A DNA stretch of 64,000 nt from Bursaphelenchus xylophilus (Eukaryota; Nematoda; Chromadorea; Rhabditida; Aphelenchoididae). Where the stretch lies: positions 744,001 through 808,000 of the forward strand of contig CAJFCV020000001.1 in assembly GCA_904066235.2 (NCBI GenBank), given 5' to 3'. This document shows positions 10,681-20,667 of the stretch, one piece after another (the first letter of the stretch is position 1; each line of letters begins with the position of its first letter). Below the pieces are notes generated by a model. That model had not been told where the DNA came from. It ran no database searches and worked only from the letters and a program-made list of their open reading frames with translations. Position numbers and translations under genes: made by a program.

Positions 10681-10850
10681 ATAGGTCACATTACAGGCAT
10701 AGCCGAGATATTGAACAATCTTTACCGCCAAGAGGGAATGCAAACCGCGAAGAGCTCTTTATCAGCTTCGTGCGAAAAAAAACCGATTTTTTGTGTAAAC
10801 ATTATCCTCTACGGTAGGAATAGGTATGCAACTTTTACTGCCAAAAAAAG
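10681..10850 (+). mobile_element. Family B fragment
   Basis: From GGTATAGGTCACATTAC to CTCTACGGTAGGAATAGGTA; truncates the A1 copy on its left. Confidence 0.6.
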
Positions 10851-11157
10851 CACTTCCCCTTCAAAACAAAAAATTTTTACAGTCAAACCTTTGCTACTGT
10901 ATTCTCGACCGTTTCTTGCCTTTCCAGACAACGCCCGAATGCCCTCGGTGTTTACATTTTCCTAGACGCTGAAGTTCATGTGAACCCTATCTAATCTGTA
11001 GGCGTTCGAATTGTCAACGTATTTTCAGTGTCTTATCAGCAGATACAAACTACTGGCAATTCTGTGACGTCAACAGATTTGGAATGACAAAATTTTTAAT
11101 GCGGGAGATGAAAAAACAGACGATGACAAATTTATTGTCAACAAAGAAAGTGCCTAA

Positions 11158-11300
11158 AGTGCGACGCATAGATATTCGTAAAATTTTGCAGATATATCCT
11201 GACTAATCCACACATCAATTTCCAAAAATTTCAGCTCGCGCTTTGCCGGGAGAGCCGAGATATTCAAGAATCCTTGCACCGAGAGAGTACGCAATGGAAA
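11158..11300 (+). mobile_element. Family B left fragment
   Basis: AGTGCGACGCATAGATATTC through TTTCAGCTCGCGCTTTGCCG to GAGAGAGTACGC. Confidence 0.6.
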
Positions 11301-11375
11301 TGTTGAGATTTTCGCATTTTCGCGCGACGGTGTGCCGACACGTCAAGGCTTTTTGCGGTCCGCATTGCACAGGTT

Positions 11376-11526
11376 TTAGTCTGTTGGGAAAATAATGTGG
11401 ATTTGTCGCTCCAAAACGTATCGCCTCGTCGCTGCCGCAGACCAAATCTCCAGCCATGGCTACCTGTTACAAAGCAATTATTGGCGGTTCCCGGACGAAT
11501 CCACATTATTTTCCCGACAGGATGAT
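11376..11526 (-). mobile_element. Family A1 element, complete
   Basis: Ends AGTCTGTTGGGAAAATAATG and ATTATTTTCCCGACAGGATG with A1 core. Confidence 0.75.
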
Positions 11527-11546
11527 AGTTCAGTGGTTCCATTGTT

Positions 11547-11696
11547 TCAGTCTGTCGGGAAAATAATGTGGATTTGTCACAAAAAAAGTCCTCGCCTCGT
11601 CGCAGTTGCAGACCAAATCTTCAGCCACGGCTAGCCGTCGCCAAGCGATGATGGTCGATTTCCAGACTAATCCACATTATTTTCCCGACAGGCTGA
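11547..11696 (-). mobile_element. Family A1 element, complete
   Basis: Second A1 copy in the same orientation, 20 bp after the previous one. Confidence 0.8.
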
Positions 11697-11699
11697 CAG

Positions 11700-12198
11700 T
11701 TCAACTGTTCTATTTTACCTTCATTCTCCCCATAACACCTCCTTCGAACCTTCCTTGAGCAATCGGAACTTCCAAGACAATTTTTATATCCCTAATTAGA
11801 CCCGACCGTCTTTACAACCGTCTCCATCCGCTGGCCTTGTCCGCTTGACTTGCGCCTTCCTACCGTAGCCACCCACAATTAAACTCCTTACTTTGGCTTC
11901 GTTTTTGCACCCAAACTTTTGTCGATTACAATGAAAAACTTACTACTTTTCCGCGAGACGGCTCGTGTTTCTTTTTTGTGGGGTTGCGAGGCAAGTCTGG
12001 CGGGAAGTGAGGGCCCTTACAAAAGGTCGAAACATTGGCTGAGTATCGATTCCGAGGCTGTTTTTGAATTACTTTTGAGTTAAAAAGTTCAATTTTTAGT
12101 TCGATTTTGAGCGAAATTCACTGTTTACTTTGCGATATCTCAACTTTTTGGGGGTGAAATGGCTTCTTAGTTTGAGAAATTACAGTCAAAGCCGAAAA
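11700..12198. other. Single-copy-looking C/T-rich block, no gene
   Basis: Resembles intergenic or promoter sequence rather than a repeat; no ORF of note. Confidence 0.3.
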
Positions 12199-12334
12199 AT
12201 CAGTCTGTCGGAACAATAATGTGGATTTTTCGCGCCTTGGATCTCTTTGCGATGGGTAGCCGCGGCTACAGTTTTTGAGGCGAGACGTTTTGAAAATAAT
12301 GTGCAAATCCCTATTATTTTCCCGACAGACTGAT
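12199..12334 (+). mobile_element. Family A1 element, core partly replaced
   Basis: Both ends intact (CAGTCTGTCGGAACAATA; TATTTTCCCGACAGACTG); right half of core shortened. Confidence 0.75.
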
Positions 12335-12649
12335 ACAAAAAATCTTTCCAAAAAAATCCGTGATAGAAGGTCTCCGTTGCGCGGAGGATCAAAAATTGCA
12401 TCTCAAACGGTCCGTTATAGAGAGGTTTTACTGTGCGAGGATTTATTAGGTAGACTTTTTTTGGGCAACTTTTATCTCATATCGTTCTGGCCAAAGACAA
12501 AACTATCCTCCGCGCGCCTGCACGGGTCCCAACGCCCCGTAATGCGACGCCAAAGAATCATCAAAAACGATGGAACGCGAGTGATAAAAATAAGTAAGCA
12601 TATACATTTCTTCTTGATGTTTCCACGAAAAAAAAATGATTTTTTCCAT

Positions 12650-12809
12650 ATCAGTCTGTCGGGAAAATAATGTGTATTCTTCGCGCTTTAGAATCATCGC
12701 CCATCATCGCTTTTCGACGGCTTGTCCGGGCTGGGAATTTGTTGCGCGGATACCACGAGGCGAGAGATTTTGCTGCACAAAATCCACATTATTTTCCCGA
12801 CACAATGAT
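12650..12809 (+). mobile_element. Family A1 element, complete
   Basis: Core GAATCATCGCCCATCATCGC between intact left end and right end TATTTTCCCGACACAATG. Confidence 0.8.
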
Positions 12810-13302
12810 AACGAAATTTTTTGGAGGGAACACCCTTTTACCCCTGCTCAATTAGTCCTTTGCAATCTACCGTAAAAACAAAACTTTGCCCTTCCGTCGC
12901 CCTTGCAATTACTCGTCAATTACTTGTCAATTGCAGGCGTTTTTCAACTGTTTACCAATTCCTGTCAATTACAAAATTGCACAATCGCCAAAAATCGTCT
13001 TTCCGGGCGTTGCGAGAACAAAAGAGTGTTTTGGGCGGCAAATGTTTTCGCCCCAACGTTCTCTGAACACAACGGCGACACGGAAGTTTTGCGATGACAT
13101 TCGGGGTTCATGTACTTTCATTTCGGCGTCAAACGCCACAGAATGAAACAACGTGGTCTGATGATGCCTTTTCAAAGCATCAAGTAGCCTCAAACAACCT
13201 TGGTCGGGCGGTTGATACGCACGTTTCAGGTGTTATATAAATGGAGCAATTTCGCTCCGGAAAGGCAATTGTTTTTTTGGGAAGAATGTTTTTAGCGAGG
13301 AG
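12810..13302. other. Single-copy-looking block, no gene
   Basis: Contains CAATTACTCGTCAATTAC repeats and short overlapping frames, none convincing. Confidence 0.3.
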
Positions 13303-13470
13303 TACTGTAGGAAAGTCGCTGGAGTGGTTTCGGCGACGTGCACCATGCAATTTGTTGGCTTTTGCACCGTGCAATAGGCTTAATAGGCTTTTTCGCGCTG
13401 TCGCTAGCACTATGACTTTTACTGCGCAGTGCATGTCGCCGAAATCACTCCAGCGACATGCGAACGGACT
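13303..13470. mobile_element. Family C element
   Basis: AAAGTCGCTGGAGTGGTTTC at the left mirrors GAAATCACTCCAGCGACATG at the right; contains TGCACCGTGCA. Confidence 0.7.
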
Positions 13471-13577
13471 ATCAGTCTGTCGGGAAAATAATGTGGATTT
13501 GTCGAGCTTTGAAATCGCCCATCATTGCTTTGCGACGGCTAGCCGCGGCTGGAAGTTTGGTCCGCGACTGGGAAGAC
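13471..13577 (+). mobile_element. Family A1 element, right end lost
   Basis: Intact left end and core to GTCCGCGACTGGGAAGACG; directly abuts a family C element on its left. Confidence 0.7.
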
Positions 13578-13644
13578 GTGATTATAGACCAAAATGAATC
13601 TTGGTGATTTTAATTTTATTTGTCAGGACAATTACTCTCTTTTA

Positions 13645-13770
13645 CTAATCTTTCCGGAAAGTCGCTGGGCTGATTTTTGGCGTTCGCACAGTGTAAAAAA
13701 GTCAGAGTACGAGCATCAACAGAAAAGGCCGTTTGTAAGAAAATTGCACAGTGCAACGCAAAGTTTTGGC
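13645..13770. mobile_element. Family C fragment
   Basis: CTTTCCGGAAAGTCGCTGGG, then CGCACAGTG and TTGCACAGTGCAA. Confidence 0.55.
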
Positions 13771-13979
13771 CCTATATCGATCCCTGAAAGTCTTATTCTA
13801 GCTTACGCTTTCTGAATTTCTCAGAAGCAACCGAGAAGTTTAGGAGTACGGGAAATGCGGAGAGCGGTTAGAGGGAAAACAACTTTTTGGCCATGCCTTT
13901 GTCAGTGTAACGCCAAGGTTTGCGCTGGCTTTTTAACAATTCTGTTTGCCCATTTCAAAGGCTTCCCTTGCGATTATTA

Positions 13980-14119
13980 ATATGTCGGGAAAATAATGTG
14001 GATTCGTTGCGCCAGAATCGCCCACCAACGCCTTGCGACGGCTAGCTGGAGACCTCGTACCCGTGGCGAGATATTTTTTTAAAAACTGCGACAAATCCAC
14101 ATGATTTCCCCGACAGACT
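13980..14119 (+). mobile_element. Family A1 element, ends worn
   Basis: TATGTCGGGAAAATAATGTG to TGATTTCCCCGACAGACT with A1 core. Confidence 0.7.
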
Positions 14120-14599
14120 TTTGTTATGCTAGCAAGTCATTTACTTTGTTGAAAAAACGTGACTTTCAGACTTCTGGCGCCTCCCTGTTGAACTTTTTAC
14201 CTTCAATTTGCCCCTTCTCCACTCAACTTTCCCAACATTTACTGTGATCCTTCAAAGGGCTTCCCCATTTTGACAAATTTCCTACCGTAACCCGTGTCTA
14301 TCAAGTCTCGAGTGGAAAAAAATCGACCTTAACCTTTTGAAATCCGAATTTTTTGTGTAATCAGCATTTGATTCCACTTGATTCTTTGCTCTTCCTCCTG
14401 AAAACTTATTTTTGGTCGCCAAAAATCGGGCTTGAAGACTTGTCTGAATTCGTAATCACACTTTACAGCAAAGTCTGTAAGCGTTTCCCCTTCATTCCGT
14501 TTGATATCAGTTGATTTTGACACGTGAGAGGGTTCCGAAACTTTTTTCCGGCTTCTTTATTGTTTGGCTGCAGAATTTTTACTATTGTTGGTTTCATCA

Positions 14600-14936
14600 T
14601 GGTTTGTCGGGAAAATAATGAGGATAATGTCTCCCCATGTATAGCGAATAATTTCAGATGTTGCAAGAGTCAATTTAGGTCAAAATGAACCTCTGTACAA
14701 TGAAGCCCTTCTATAACGAACAAATTTTTTGATTGCCTGCGTAAAAAAATCTGTCGGGAAAATAATGTGGATTTGTTGCAGAAAAATGTCTCGCCAGGTA
14801 TAGAGAGCAGTTATAAATAAGAATGAACCTCCATAAAATAAAGCCTTTCTATAACGAACCATATTTTTTAGACACTTGCGATTAGAAAAATCTGTCGGGA
14901 AAATAATGCGGACTTGTCGAAAAAAATATCTTGCCA
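14600..14936 (-). repeat. Three family A fragments mixed with AACGAAC repeats
   Basis: Left-end fragments of A at about 14608, 14750 and 14890 alternate with GAACCTCTGTACAATGAAGC and CTTTCTATAACGAACAAA motifs (14690-14720, 14822-14855), giving a repeated composite of about 140 bp. Confidence 0.55.
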
Positions 14937-14966
14937 AAAAAAATAAAAAAAAATTGGTATAAAATT

Positions 14967-15113
14967 ATCAGTCTGTCGGGAAAATAATATGGATTTTTCA
15001 CAGATAAATGTCTCGCCTTGTCGCAGTCGCCAAATCTCCAGCTAGCCGTCACAAAACGATGAGAGGAAATTTCACGGCGCGACGGATCCACATTATTTTC
15101 CCGACAGACTGAT
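14967..15113 (-). mobile_element. Family A1 element, complete
   Basis: Flanked by T/A, ends ATCAGTCTGTCGGGAAAATA and TATTTTCCCGACAGACTGAT. Confidence 0.8.
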
Positions 15114-16374
15114 AATCTTAACTTTATTTTTTTATTTTTTTTTGGAACATTTTTTTGTGTTTTAAAAAATTGTTTAGAAATATTTTTCCGATTTTTTCCA
15201 CATTTTTTCACATTTTTTACACTTTTTTAAACTTCTTCGAAAACATATTTTTTTACAACTTTGCTTGTAAATTTTTTTGCATTGGCATTTTACTACAGTA
15301 ATTGTATCAAAACATGCTCATTACAACCGCAATTTATTTCATTTCTCAAGGTCTTTCTGTCACCTTGTACTGTAGACTTTGGCTGGAATTTAGTTTTTTT
15401 AAAAATTGCTCATGTTTGCTGGATCATTGATCAGTCGGATGGAGATTGCACTAACAACAAGTTAAAAGCTTGACGTGAAGTTTTTTTCGTACAAAAAGTA
15501 TAGTAGGCGAGCGGATATGACGAAAAAAATGTTTTAGGGGCGGAGTTTTGGTCAATTTCAAAACTTTTTTTTTATGAAACCTTAATAAATTGAAGTTATA
15601 AGATTTATAGGGCCCTAGGAAATGGTTTATCGCCCACAAAATGCATTTTACATCGGTTACTACAGGGTGGGCCAAAAAAACATGGACATTGATTTTTCTT
15701 TGATTTTTCCTGCCATGAAACAGTTTTTGAGAAAAGGTATATATGGCATGAAGGTACTGTGTTAAAGGAACATATTTACTGTAGAATTTTTGTCCTATCT
15801 TCAAAAGTTTCTAACATACGGTTGCAGGAAAGTCGCCGGGTCAGCGCGCCAATTCCCGCGGCAAAAATTCAAAAGCTGTTGCTCCTAAATTTTTTAGAGC
15901 CGCCATAAACACATACCAAGCGGTCTAAGCAAATTTAGGAGGCTTGTCCCCTTAGGCTTTAAGAGGATTTAAGCCAGGCTTTTCGGAAAATGAAGAACCT
16001 GTGACCAGTGTCACGACTTGAGTATGAGTCGTGATGTAAGGCCCACTTGACTCGCCCGCTACTACTAGTAGTCCCTACCTAACTCGGAGACGCAACCTAG
16101 CAAGAAAAAGGTGAACTCACGCTGTTGATTTCACGTAGTTTCCACCACCGCTCTTAACACCAAGGAACTTCCCAAATGATCACAAAATATTTATTCGCCA
16201 CGGAAAAAAGTGACCGAAAAGCGGTCGATCCATTACATTTATATCAAAATATTCGTATTTATGCTAATTCCTGAGAACTCTTCACGGAATCGTGACACCA
16301 GAAGTTGGACACTTGGCCAGGCAAAATCGACCTTCATTTGGGCGCCTTCGGAAAAAAGCGACAAACCGGGGAAA
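15114..16374. other. Mostly unassigned
   Basis: Apart from the mariner-like end at 15661, only T-rich sequence and short single-copy-looking pieces. Confidence 0.35.
15661..15784 (+). mobile_element. Possible mariner-like end
   Basis: TACAGGGTGGGCCAAAAAAA resembles a mariner terminus, preceded by TTAC. A matching opposite end was not found nearby; the right limit is a guess. Confidence 0.25.
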
Positions 16375-16490
16375 AAGACAAAATGCACAGTGCGTGAGCT
16401 CATGAGACTGCACATTGCATTTTTTATCCGCAATGTGCTGATTTTTGTGTCGCGGAAAACCCGTCGAGTGCACAGTGCAAAGAAAACTCA
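16375..16490. repeat. Family C/D-like palindrome cluster
   Basis: ATGCACAGTGCG, CTGCACATTGCA and GTGCACAGTGCA within 100 bp, but no element ends. Confidence 0.4.
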
Positions 16491-17015
16491 AGGCTGTTCA
16501 ACCCATGCAACTCGATTGTTGTCTTTTTTACACTCATAATCAATGTTTCCCCCGCTCCTAATCGCCTGTTTACATCACGTGTTTGGGGCTGCGAACCTGG
16601 AACAGGCTTCATTTTGATCAATCTTCCGATAAAAACCGTAAAAATAATTCACAAAGCACGTTGTCGACGTTCTCCCCATCTACCGTAACCCCTTTTTGGG
16701 CTCCCTTAAAAGCCTCTTCTTTGGCGCCTGAAGCAAAAAATTGTGTGTTTTTGTGGAAATCGTTGGGGAATTTTCACAGAAAAGGCGTTAATTCGAAAGG
16801 CCGACGGTTCAAGGGCTGAGATTTGGTTGAACGACTTAACGGGTGGGTACCTAATTCAATTACCAAAGCGTTTTTCGTCATGTGAGGGTCGGGTGGGAGG
16901 TCTTTCGTTTGTTTGTTTTGAGCTCGGAAATTTTTTGATAGCGTCATTCGGTCAGGGATTACGCATTGCGAGCGGTGGGGTGTGGGATTTGGCGGTTCAT
17001 TGGTAAATTGTATGT
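16491..17015. other. Unassigned, single-copy-looking
   Basis: Two overlapping frames of about 80 codons without recognised domains. Confidence 0.3.
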
Positions 17016-17172
17016 ATCAGTCTGTCGGGAAAATAATGGCGGGTCCTCGCAGCAAAATTGCTAGTCTCGCCGCTATCGCGCACCAAATCTCCAGTTGCGG
17101 CTTGCCGTCGCGGAGCGATGATGGGCGATTCCAAGGCGCTATGAATCCACATTATTTTCCCGACAGACTGAT
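17016..17172 (-). mobile_element. Family A1 element, complete
   Basis: Both ends perfect and TA on each side; a good reference copy. Confidence 0.85.
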
Positions 17173-17173
17173 A

Positions 17174-17256
17174 GCTGTCTGTCGGGAAAATTATGAGCAT
17201 TCAGCGACACGATCGGCGCAGCGGCATTGTGCTTATTATTTTCCCGACAGACTGAT
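17174..17256. mobile_element. Family A2 mini-derivative, about 83 bp
   Basis: Both ends are intact (CTGTCTGTCGGGAAAATTAT; TATTTTCCCGACAGACTG), but only about 40 bp of core remains. It abuts the A1 copy at 17016. Confidence 0.75.
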
Positions 17257-17454
17257 ACAGTGGATTCGCTGTATCGAAAAATCGCTGCCGTTCAACGACA
17301 TCTGTCTATAATTATATATAGTGAATACAGCTGCGGGGTTAACCGGATCAGGTATAGCTTCCATTGAATAGGGCCGACAAAAAGTTTGAAATGGGCCCGT
17401 TCGAGAGTAATATTATCCATCAGAATTTGCTCAATGAAAAAAAAATGTTTTTTA

Positions 17455-17622
17455 TAAGTCTGTCGGGAAAATAATGTGGATATATCGCCTTTCGGAATTG
17501 CCCATCGTCGCTTTGCGACGGCCAGCCGCGACTTGGGATTTGGTGCGCGACTGCACCCTTTTTTTCGACGAGGCAAAACATTTCGCTGCGACCACTCGCC
17601 GTTATTTTCCCGACAGACTGAT
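17455..17622 (+). mobile_element. Family A1 element, complete
   Basis: Long A1 core including CGACTGCACCCTTTTTTTCG between good ends. Confidence 0.8.
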
Positions 17623-17692
17623 AGTAAACAAATTACAAGTGTTTTTCTTCCTGTAGCATATCCCTGCGTTCGCAGACGAAAACAATTCTTTT

Positions 17693-17837
17693 ATCAGTCT
17701 GCCGGGAAAATAACGAGCGCATTGTCGCGCCGATCACGTCGCTGAAATGAAAGGCAATTTGATTCACAATTCATTTTCTCGGCGGCGATGCGATTTTCAC
17801 TGCCACAGTGTGCTCATTATTTTCCCGACAGACTGAT
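17693..17837 (+). mobile_element. Family A2 element, complete
   Basis: TATCAGTCTGCCGGGAAAAT to CCCGACAGACTGATA; TA on both sides. Confidence 0.8.
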
Positions 17838-18206
17838 AAATAAAAACTTGGACTTGAAGTTGAACCCTATTTCTTCACATTAGAGTCATAGCTTGGGAAT
17901 TACAAAGCCCATCCTTTACTCTTCCTTAAACCAAAAATCTTTTGAAATCAGACAACAACAAAACAGCAGTGTTGTTTTGTTGCGTAGATGGTTTTTATGA
18001 TCTTTCTTCCGGAACGTCTCTGTACGCGGTCAACAAACACCAGTTTCAACTGCTTTGGCGAATTGCCCAGCAGTGAGTTGTGAAGGTATAAAACATACTT
18101 GGAAGGTGAATGTTTTCCTACTATTTTACCACGCGCTCTCAAAAGTGCGTAGGCAAGCACAGAAAAATTCCAAGGACTTTTTGTCACGAGTACTAATACA
18201 CTAAAT

Positions 18207-18359
18207 ATCAGTCTGTCGGGAAAATAATGAGCACTCTGTCGCATCGACGATCGCATCGCCGCCGAGAAAATGAATCGTGTCGCGGAAAAAAATCAAATTT
18301 CTTTTCACTTCAGCGACGCGATCGGCGATTTCGTGCTCATTATTTTCCCGACAGACTGT
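18207..18359 (-). mobile_element. Family A2 element, complete
   Basis: A2 core in reverse (CTCTGTCGCATCG, GAGAAAATGAATCG) between intact ends. Confidence 0.8.
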
Positions 18360-18618
18360 TATTTTGCATTTTCAAAAAATAAAAAAAAAATGTTTTCTTC
18401 AAAACTTTTTTCTCAATTTGTCTCAAAAAAGGCTCAAAGGAGTGTCTATTCTAATATTATCCTTTTCGACTTTTATCTGGAATTGCTGATTATGCAAAAA
18501 GTCTTGTGATTTTTCGCAATTTTTTTGATATAAAATTGATTCCTTTCCCTGGAGCTTTCACAAAGTTTCTTTTGATTTTTATTCAATTCTGTCTTGATTA
18601 CCCCACAGGGAAATTCTC

Positions 18619-19245
18619 CAAATGCGACGCTCATATTTTAATGAAACTTGGCGTAAATTTAGAGTAGATTTTTTCTAAGGTATATCCGAGATTTCTAGCT
18701 CGCGTTATGCAGAAAACAACCAAGATTTTTTGGTCGAAAGTTGGGAAAAACGTGAATTTCTTTTTTGGAATTTTGGGCCGAAAATTTTCATGGCTATTTC
18801 TACTGTAAAGAGCGATGTTTCCATAAAAAATCATTTCTTTCCGCGCAAAACTGGTAAAGATATGGCCAAAAACTGTTTTTCTTTCTTACCGGTCTCCGCA
18901 TTTTGTGTACTCTATCGGCCTCAAAGCTCGTTGAATATCTCGGCTCTTCCTGCAAAGCATGAGCTAATATCTGGATGGAGGGCTAGAAAATAGGTTATTT
19001 TTGATCGTATACCGGCCAAAAAAAAGTTTTTCTTAGTACCTTGCATTTGATATTCTTCTTGTCGTTCTGAAAAATTTCATATTTATTTCTATTGTAGAGA
19101 GTAATGTTTCCACAAAAAATCAACTTTTTCTGCACAAGACTGTCAAAGATAAGGTCAAGAACTGTTTTTCTCTCTGACCGCTCTCCGCATTTCGCGTATT
19201 CTCTCGGCCCCAAAGCTCGCTGAATATCTCGGCTCTCTCTGCAAA
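18619..19245 (-). mobile_element. Two family B copies in tandem
   Basis: The first (18619-18985) starts TGCGACGCTCATATTTTAAT. The second (about 19010-19245) lacks its start and ends in GAATATCTCGGCTCTC. Both are in reverse. Confidence 0.7.
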
Positions 19246-19800
19246 ACCCCAGCCAAACTACATTTTTAGCTCTTTTAAAAACATAAATAGCTACATAGAT
19301 CTTTGATCTAAAGCACAAATCAGACGTATGTGCTGTTAGATACATCTGTTTACCACGACAAATACTTTAGAGTCCCCTTTGCAAAATACAAAATAGGCTT
19401 CTGGAAGGGTCGACTAGGTGAATACCTTCTATTTTTAGACCCCTCTTACATACTTCCTCTTTTGTTCAAGGTAAAAGGAGCGTTGATATTGGGAAATAAG
19501 TTCATTTTCAAGTTATTTATAAAGCGGTTTCTAAGTGATCCATTTTTTTCATGTTTTTTAAGTGCTACTTGCGCCATAAAGTTTAGAGAACTTGAAAAGT
19601 GTGTTTTTCCCATTTTTGGGTCCGTTGCCACAACTTCGGCATTTGTCCATGCGATATATACTGTTTCGCGAAGCGACGCCAGATTTCGACGCCGACGAAA
19701 AAATGCTAAAACTTTACTGATCCTTGCGGAAAGTCGCATTATTTTCCCGACAGAATGAGAGTAACGTCGTATAAAGCGAAAAAGTGGGGAGTACGGTGAT
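19246..19800. other. Unassigned, with one long frame
   Basis: A 142-codon plus-strand frame (19330-19758) runs into an A right end (19738-19758) and so is unlikely to be a gene. A C end fragment lies at 19716-19735. Confidence 0.35.
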
Positions 19801-19999
19801 TACTAGTCCTTCCGGAAAGTCGCCGGACCAAAATCGGCGACATTTACTGTTCGTAAATAAACGTTTTCTTTGTACTGTGCATTTTGTCGCTTTTTTCAAG
19901 AAATTATTTCGCTTTTTTTGGCTGCTGCTCGCACCCCAACTTTATTCGCGCAGTGCAAACGCCAAAAATCAGTCCGGCGACTTTCCAGAAGGGCTAGTA
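19801..19999. mobile_element. Family C element, complete
   Basis: TACTAGTCCTTCCGGAAAGT mirrors ACTTTCCAGAAGGGCTAGTA; TA at each edge. Confidence 0.75.
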
Positions 20000-20039
20000 T
20001 GACGCCAGTACCAAAAAAGCTAGGCGGATAGGCTTTGAT

Positions 20040-20478
20040 TAGCAAGGGAAGTACTACAAGTGCGACTCTCATATTTTCGTTATATTCTGCACATGCGCCG
20101 GACATAGGCTACATATCAATTCCTGAAAATTTTGTCTCACACTTTGCAAGGAGAGCCGAGGTATTGAACGATCTTTGCGGCCGAGAGAGTAGGCTAAAAT
20201 CGGAATGCGGTCAGATTGAAAAACACTTTTTGGCCATATCTTTGCCAGTTTCGCCCGGAAAAAACTGATTTTTCGTGGAAATATTACTCTCTACAGTAGA
20301 AATAGCTATGAAACTTTTCATGCCAAAATTTGCAAAAAAGATTTTCAAATTTTTCCCAACTTTCAACCAAAAAATCTCGGTCGTTTTTTCAAAATGAGAG
20401 CTAGAAATTCGCATATGTCTCAAAAAAGTTACTCTGAATTGTTGCCAAGTTTCATCAAGATCTGATCGTCCCCTTTGA
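20040..20478 (+). mobile_element. Family B element, near complete
   Basis: From CAAGGGAAGTACTACAAGTG to TCATCAAGATCTGATCGTCC; just upstream of exon 1 of paralogue 1. Confidence 0.75.
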
Positions 20479-20667
20479 GTTTGTGCTTTCAATTCCCGCC
20501 TCCCATTTTTCTCCGCTTACCTATTGTTGCCTGCCAAAACACATTTCAGCCCATCACCATAACATTTACAACGCGCGTTGCATATCATTGCATTACATTC
20601 TTCGGCTGATTGAGTTGTTTTCTTTTTCCAGGGACTTCCGCTGGTCGGGTCGGCTTTTGTGGGACGA

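Noticed and set aside
19330..19758. A 142-codon frame
   Set aside because: Its end is a family A terminus and a C fragment; no start context or homology.
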